Part shown: piece after piece, positions 60,598 to 64,000 of the stretch
Layout: each line of letters opens with the position of its first letter
Numbering within the stretch: position 1 is the first letter of the stretch
From: Thiomicrospira aerophila AL3
GTDB taxonomy: Bacteria > Pseudomonadota > Gammaproteobacteria > Thiomicrospirales > Thiomicrospiraceae
Assembly (NCBI RefSeq): GCF_000227665.2
Contig: NZ_CP007030.1
Coordinates: 1,860,001-1,924,000 of the forward strand
Direction of reading: 5' to 3'
DNA: 64,000 nt
Notes under the pieces: model-generated
The model's input: only the letters and a program-made list of their open reading frames with translations
The model's database searches: none
What the model was told of the DNA's origin: nothing
Translations under genes and position numbers: made by a program

Positions 60598-61707
60598 TTA
60601 GAAGCTGTGTGCGATACCAACAGTGAACACGTCAGTTGACTTGTTGTCGATTAAACGTGATAGAACACCATTACCGTTGTTTTTGTCAAGAACACCGTAT
60701 TCTACGAAAGTACGAGTTTTCTTGCCAAGTGCATAGTCAAGACCGATTGCATAGTTAGTTGCATCTTTAGTTTTGAACTTATCACCTTCTAATACAAAGT
60801 CATCATAAGATACGAAAGCAATCTTAGCTCGTGGCGTGAAATCACCCATAGTGTAAGCAGCACCCAAGACGATGTTACTGTGATTACCAAAATCGGTCTT
60901 AGTAGGTGAAGTGCCAATTGCCTTAGTATTCAACTGATTATACATAGCAGAAACGACTAAGCCAGAATCAGCATACTGTACAGTGGCACGGATGTTTTGC
61001 TGGTCAATGTTTTCGTCAGCCGCATATAATGCGTCAGTACGCTGAGTTAAACCAACAGCCGCAAATAAGCCATTACGCTTTGAACCATACTGAACTGCTG
61101 CAGAATATGCGTTACCTAATGAACGACCTTTTTCATTAGCAGCGTTAGTGATACCACCAAACATAACCTGGAAACCATTCATGTTAGGCGATAGATACGC
61201 CACCATGTTGTCTAAACGATCTTCGCCAGAACCATTTAATTCAAAATCTTCACCATCTATTTGAGTTCCAACATTCAAACCACCGAAACGGCCAGTGTTG
61301 TTACCTAGGTAGAATGAATCGTTGAAGCGATCGTTAGGCTGAATCATACGTAATGGCGTGTCGTGACGACCAGCGATAACGGTACCGAAACCACCAGAAA
61401 CACCTACGAAGGTGTTACGTAGCTGGCCCCAGCCATTATTACCACCAGTGTTAGAACCAGAACCGCCGTTACCTTGTGCCATGTTTAAGGTAGTTTCTAA
61501 CTGATAAACTGCTTTTAAGCCGTTACCTAGGTCTTCTGAACCTTTAACACCTAAACGTGAGTTACGGTTAGCGAAGTAAGAACCAGAATCAGAAACTGAA
61601 TCGATGGCTACGTTCATTTGACCGTATAGTGTTGGAGCTGAAGCGTTAGCGGCTAAAGGTGCGGCCATTGCGCCAGCGATTGCAACTGCAAGAATATTCT
61701 TTTTCAT
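60598..61707 (-). CDS. Gram-negative general porin
   Basis: 369 residues. Signal peptide (about 1-23, ending ANASA), mature start PTLYGQMNVAIDSV typical of trimeric 16-strand porins of beta- and gammaproteobacteria, SRLGVKGSEDLGNGLKAVYQLE, and a C-terminal strand VFTVGIAHSF with the terminal Phe needed for BAM recognition. Loop L3 region is rich in Asn and Gly. ATAAGGAAACACAGC precedes the ATG. Codon use is noticeably biased (many GTTAGT-type choices avoided), fitting high expression. Confidence 0.92.
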   Translation of the reverse strand: MKKNILAVAIAGAMAAPLAANASAPTLYGQMNVAIDSVSDSGSYFANRNSRLGVKGSEDLGNGLKAVYQLETTLNMAQGNGGSGSNTGGNNGWGQLRNTFVGVSGGFGTVIAGRHDTPLRMIQPNDRFNDSFYLGNNTGRFGGLNVGTQIDGEDFELNGSGEDRLDNMVAYLSPNMNGFQVMFGGITNAANEKGRSLGNAYSAAVQYGSKRNGLFAAVGLTQRTDALYAADENIDQQNIRATVQYADSGLVVSAMYNQLNTKAIGTSPTKTDFGNHSNIVLGAAYTMGDFTPRAKIAFVSYDDFVLEGDKFKTKDATNYAIGLDYALGKKTRTFVEYGVLDKNNGNGVLSRLIDNKSTDVFTVGIAHSF

Positions 61708-61882
61708 GCTGTGTTTCCTTATTAGTAAGTTAGTTAGGTTTTCACCTGCCGACTATTTTTATTTGTCGGCTTGATGTGTAAGGTACGGATTTTTAAAACC
61801 CAGTGCAAGCCCCGCCCAAAAAAACCACACAAAATTTAGAAGTGTTGTTTTTTTGCAACAAGCCCTGCTGCCACGGCTTAGT

Positions 61883-62686
61883 CTAGCCTTGGTTGGCTAA
61901 TAACCCGGTGTGTAAATAACGCGCTACGCCGTCTTCGGCATTCGATGGCGCTTGGGCAGCGTGGCAACAGGCCTGCTTCAGTCCCGCATGGGCATTAGCC
62001 ATCATTACCGGATGGCCGGCCAACTGCAACATATCGACATCATTTAAGCCATCGCCAAACGCCATCACCTCTTTCGGGTCTAGGCCGTGGCGGGTTAATA
62101 GGGCTTGCAAGGCCGCGCCTTTGGATACCCCTTGGTTCATCACTTCTAAATAGATGTCGGTGGTGTAGGTGATATAGAGGCGGTCGCCGAGTTGTTGCTC
62201 TAAGCGGGCTTGGAGCGGCGCCAGCGCATCGGGGCTGGCATTAAAATAAAACTTGTCGATATGCCGATGGGAAATTTGGGCAAAATCGGTTATACGATAA
62301 GCAAAGCCAGAGGCATGGTGAATGGCTAATAGCGGTTCGTTGGGCTGCTCTACCAGCCACAAGTCTTGTTGGTAAATATTGCGATGCACCGCAAATCCGG
62401 CAGACAGTGCTAATACCTGCGCAACCAATTCAGCAGGGATATGGTTTTCGTAAATTAACTGCTGCTGTGGATTATGCACGCGCGCGCCATTGGAGGTAAT
62501 CAGCGTAATCGGTAGGTTGAGTTGCTGGGTGAGCAGATAGACATCTTGGTAATGGCGACCGGTGGCAATCGCTAGTTGCACGCCTTGTTGGTGCAGTTGC
62601 GCTAAAGCGGCTTGGTTGGCCGGCGAGATGACATGATGTGGGTTGAGCAGCGTGCCATCGAGGTCGAGCACCAGCAGTTTAATCAT
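61883..62686 (-). CDS. Cof-type HAD-IIB family phosphatase
   Basis: 267 residues. HAD motif I LVLDLDGTLLNP with the nucleophile Asp near residue 8, motif II ITSNGARV, motif III Lys in SKGAALQALL, motif IV FGDGLNDVDML. The IIB cap domain lies between. Such enzymes dephosphorylate sugar phosphates or FMN; substrate unknown. Its start overlaps the TetR gene by 8 bp, so they are cotranscribed. One CAGGCCTG inside. Confidence 0.9.
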   Translation of the reverse strand: MIKLLVLDLDGTLLNPHHVISPANQAALAQLHQQGVQLAIATGRHYQDVYLLTQQLNLPITLITSNGARVHNPQQQLIYENHIPAELVAQVLALSAGFAVHRNIYQQDLWLVEQPNEPLLAIHHASGFAYRITDFAQISHRHIDKFYFNASPDALAPLQARLEQQLGDRLYITYTTDIYLEVMNQGVSKGAALQALLTRHGLDPKEVMAFGDGLNDVDMLQLAGHPVMMANAHAGLKQACCHAAQAPSNAEDGVARYLHTGLLANQG

Positions 62687-63302
62687 GTTGTGCGCCCTGC
62701 AAAAAAATCTGAATCGCTTGCTCTAGTACTGCGTCGCATTGGGCCGGGGTGAGGGTTTCGCCAAACAGCGCTCGAAAGTGCAATGGGCCTTTAATCATTT
62801 CAACAAACTGAAAGGCGGCGATTTCGCAATCTTGAATCTGCAGCAGGCCTGCGGCTTGTTGTTGGCTTAAAAAACGGCTCAGAATTTTATTCAGCCGATT
62901 GGGGCCATATTGCATAAAAATCCGTTGGATTTCAGCTTGATCGGCGCCCTGCTCGGTTAATACCAAGCGATAAATCGCCAGGGCATCGGGTTCAAAAATC
63001 ATCTGCTGAAGTTGGCGACCAAAATTGCGCAGCGAGGTGGGCAGGTCATCGACCCAAAGGCCTTTTTCTTCAAAGTCGGCAAAGGCTTCGCAGGTGGCTT
63101 TTTGAAAACAGGCTTCAAACAAACCCAGTTTGTTGCCAAAAAACTTATAGACCGTGCCTAACGAGCCGCCGGAGCGTTTGACAATTTCATTGACACTGGC
63201 GCGCGCATAGCCCTGCTCGACAAACACTTGTTTGGCGGCGTCTAAAATTTTTTCATGGCGTTGATAACCACGTTTGGTGTGAGGGGTTGGGTCTAATTCC
63301 AT
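62679..63302 (-). CDS. TetR-family regulator beside an RND adaptor gene
   Basis: 207 residues. Helix-turn-helix VNEIVKRSGGSLGTVYKFFGNKLGLFEA (about 36-63) after ILDAAKQVFVEQGYARAS. The C-terminal domain resembles AefR-like TetR_C regions. It is divergent from an RND adaptor gene, the classic arrangement of pump repressors such as AcrR, and an inverted repeat lies over the pump promoter. Confidence 0.9.
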   Translation of the reverse strand: MELDPTPHTKRGYQRHEKILDAAKQVFVEQGYARASVNEIVKRSGGSLGTVYKFFGNKLGLFEACFQKATCEAFADFEEKGLWVDDLPTSLRNFGRQLQQMIFEPDALAIYRLVLTEQGADQAEIQRIFMQYGPNRLNKILSRFLSQQQAAGLLQIQDCEIAAFQFVEMIKGPLHFRALFGETLTPAQCDAVLEQAIQIFLQGAQHD

Positions 63303-63372
63303 CGGCTAAGTTGGCTGTTTATTTAGCGGTCATTATAACGAATTTATAGCGATTTATTGCACAGAGGTGCGC

Positions 63373-63400
63373 TTGCAAAAAGTGTAACGAATGCTACACT
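63373..63400 (+). promoter_or_regulatory. Promoter and palindrome of the RND adaptor gene
   Basis: TTGCAA (63373-63378) and TACACT (63395-63400) are 16 bp apart. AGTGTA and TACACT (63381-63400) form an inverted repeat covering the spacer and -10, a probable site for the neighbouring TetR protein. Confidence 0.5.
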
Positions 63401-63436
63401 ACATTTCTTTTTATTAAAGGGTATTGGATTAGCGTT

Positions 63437-64000
63437 ATGAATCAGTCATCTGCTCGCGGTAAGGGTTGGGGTCGCTTGGTTACATGGTCTTTGGGCATGG
63501 GCTTGTGTTTTATCGCGCCCTATGCGATTGCCAATGCGCAGGCCGATGCGCCGCCACCGATGCCGGTGCAGGTGCAGGTGATTGAGGCGACAAATGTGGC
63601 GCTCAGTTATGAGTATCCGGCGCGGGTGCAAAGTGCGAATCAGGTAGACATTCATGCTCGGGTTAGTGGCGTGTTGTTAAAACAGCATTTTAACGACGGC
63701 GATGCGGTGAAAAAAGGCCAGCTGCTTTACAGTATTGAAGATCGGATTTACCAAGCGGCGGTGGATCATGCCCAAGCCCAGGTGCTGATGGCGCAGGCGC
63801 AATTACGCCAAGCCGAGCGCGAAAAGGTCCGTGTTGAGGGCTTGTTTAAAGAACAAGCGGTCAGTGAGCAAGAGCGCGATCAGACGATTTCGGCTTATGA
63901 GCTGGCACAAGCAGGCCTGGTAGGTGCGCAAGCGGCGTTGCAATCGGCCCAGATTGATTTGGATTACACGCAAGTACGCGCACCGATTAATGGCATGACC
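63437..64000 (+). CDS. RND efflux periplasmic adaptor (AcrA/MexA type), cut by window end
   Basis: The first 188 residues are visible. Signal peptide (about 1-35, ending ANAQA), then the membrane-proximal and lipoyl halves (SYEYPARVQSANQVDIHARVSGVL, FNDGDAVKKGQLLYSIED), the alpha-hairpin (about 105-175) and the start of the second lipoyl half, DYTQVRAPINGM. The ORF is open to the last base. It is divergent from a TetR gene. A pump gene is expected beyond the window. Confidence 0.92.
   Translation, partial: MNQSSARGKGWGRLVTWSLGMGLCFIAPYAIANAQADAPPPMPVQVQVIEATNVALSYEYPARVQSANQVDIHARVSGVLLKQHFNDGDAVKKGQLLYSIEDRIYQAAVDHAQAQVLMAQAQLRQAEREKVRVEGLFKEQAVSEQERDQTISAYELAQAGLVGAQAALQSAQIDLDYTQVRAPINGMT

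Larger units (their letters stand above)
636..63919. repeat. Highly iterated palindrome CAGGCCTG (39 sites across the window)
   Basis: Sites found by eye start at 636, 1641, 2324, 2441, 3243, 4144, 4358, 7397, 9106, 9531, 9615, 17996, 19662, 21833, 23956, 24505, 25310, 28657, 29554, 31613, 34879, 35675, 37753, 38231, 40706, 43365, 47126, 49006, 49580, 50046, 54016, 54837, 55161, 56311, 57455, 58862, 61968, 62844 and 63912. Flanks are also symmetric: nearly all read A-C/G before and C/G-T after, giving ASCAGGCCTGST. Sites occur in all coding phases (read as PGL/AGL, QAW, or RP) and in intergenic DNA, so protein constraint does not explain them. About one 8-mer of this kind is expected in 64 kb. 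Function unknown. Confidence 0.9.

Noticed and set aside
636-63919. CAGGCCTG as a by-product of conserved protein motifs
   Set aside because: It is read in all coding phases, on both strands and in spacers.

Overview
The window reads as chromosome of a Gram-negative gammaproteobacterium of roughly 45-50% GC. Gene content (priA, rep, truD, hisI, ldhA, a cbpA-type DnaJ, ppnN, RND pumps, a TonB receptor, a porin, Tat-exported enzymes) supports that class. Sodium-coupled systems (six-gene Mrp/Mnh antiporter, Na+/phosphate symporter, TRAP transporter) suggest a marine or haloalkaliphilic organism. A sulfur-oxidiser of the Thiomicrospira/Hydrogenovibrio group is a guess, not shown by the sequence. 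No rRNA, tRNA, CRISPR array or prophage was seen.

Layout. 0-10 kb: 5' part of priA, TRAP permease genes dctQM, a DUF4282 protein, a DMT exporter, then an operon of an Orn/Lys/Arg decarboxylase with a BaeS/BaeR-like two-component pair, and a flavoprotein. 10-18 kb: a TetR + Tat-exported metallo-beta-lactamase-fold operon with a 20-bp palindromic operator, a Na/Pi cotransporter with a small coiled-coil partner, an intact IS256-family element with an 8-bp target duplication, and a DEAD-box helicase with a long leader. 18-27.6 kb: ldhA, a lone TRAP binding protein, DUF3581, a two-gene RND system, and a TonB receptor behind a large inverted repeat. 27.8-33.6 kb: mrp/mnh operon with an A-B fusion. 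33.7-35.7 kb: a PlcP-type phosphoesterase and a glycosyltransferase behind a Pho box, the set used for replacing phospholipids by glycolipids under phosphate starvation. 35.7-41.4 kb: DEDDh exonuclease, hisI, a small secreted protein, cbpA, ppnN, a second DEAD helicase. 41.5-46.7 kb: CheW and two poly-HAMP chemoreceptors ending in an NWETF-like tail. 46.7-56.3 kb: truD, lipoprotein, Tim44-like protein, Fe-ADH, MazF/RHH toxin-antitoxin pair, rep, Uma2 nuclease, histidine phosphatase, double cupin, methyltransferase, and a low-complexity secreted protein.

56.3-60.6 kb is the most unusual part: an accessory cluster of Rpn-family (PD-(D/E)XK-like) nuclease genes. It has one decayed copy, two full-length copies on 1.1-kb direct repeats, and one free-standing 3' fragment. 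Both full copies and the fragment carry a near-perfect internal Shine-Dalgarno in front of an in-frame ATG, so a short C-terminal protein is probably made from each, as in the RpnS intragenic antitoxins of Escherichia coli. The tail contains a 12-bp repeat present 1, 2 or 4 times and a sharply bounded variable segment. Small single-TM DUF1640-like genes alternate with the nuclease genes, and hairpin-forming dispersed repeats lie between them. The window ends with a porin, a HAD phosphatase, a TetR regulator and a divergent truncated RND adaptor gene.

Across the window the palindrome CAGGCCTG (extended consensus ASCAGGCCTGST) was found by eye at 39 sites, where about one is expected by chance. 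It occurs on all reading frames and between genes, so it looks like a DNA-level signal comparable to the HIP1 palindrome of cyanobacteria.
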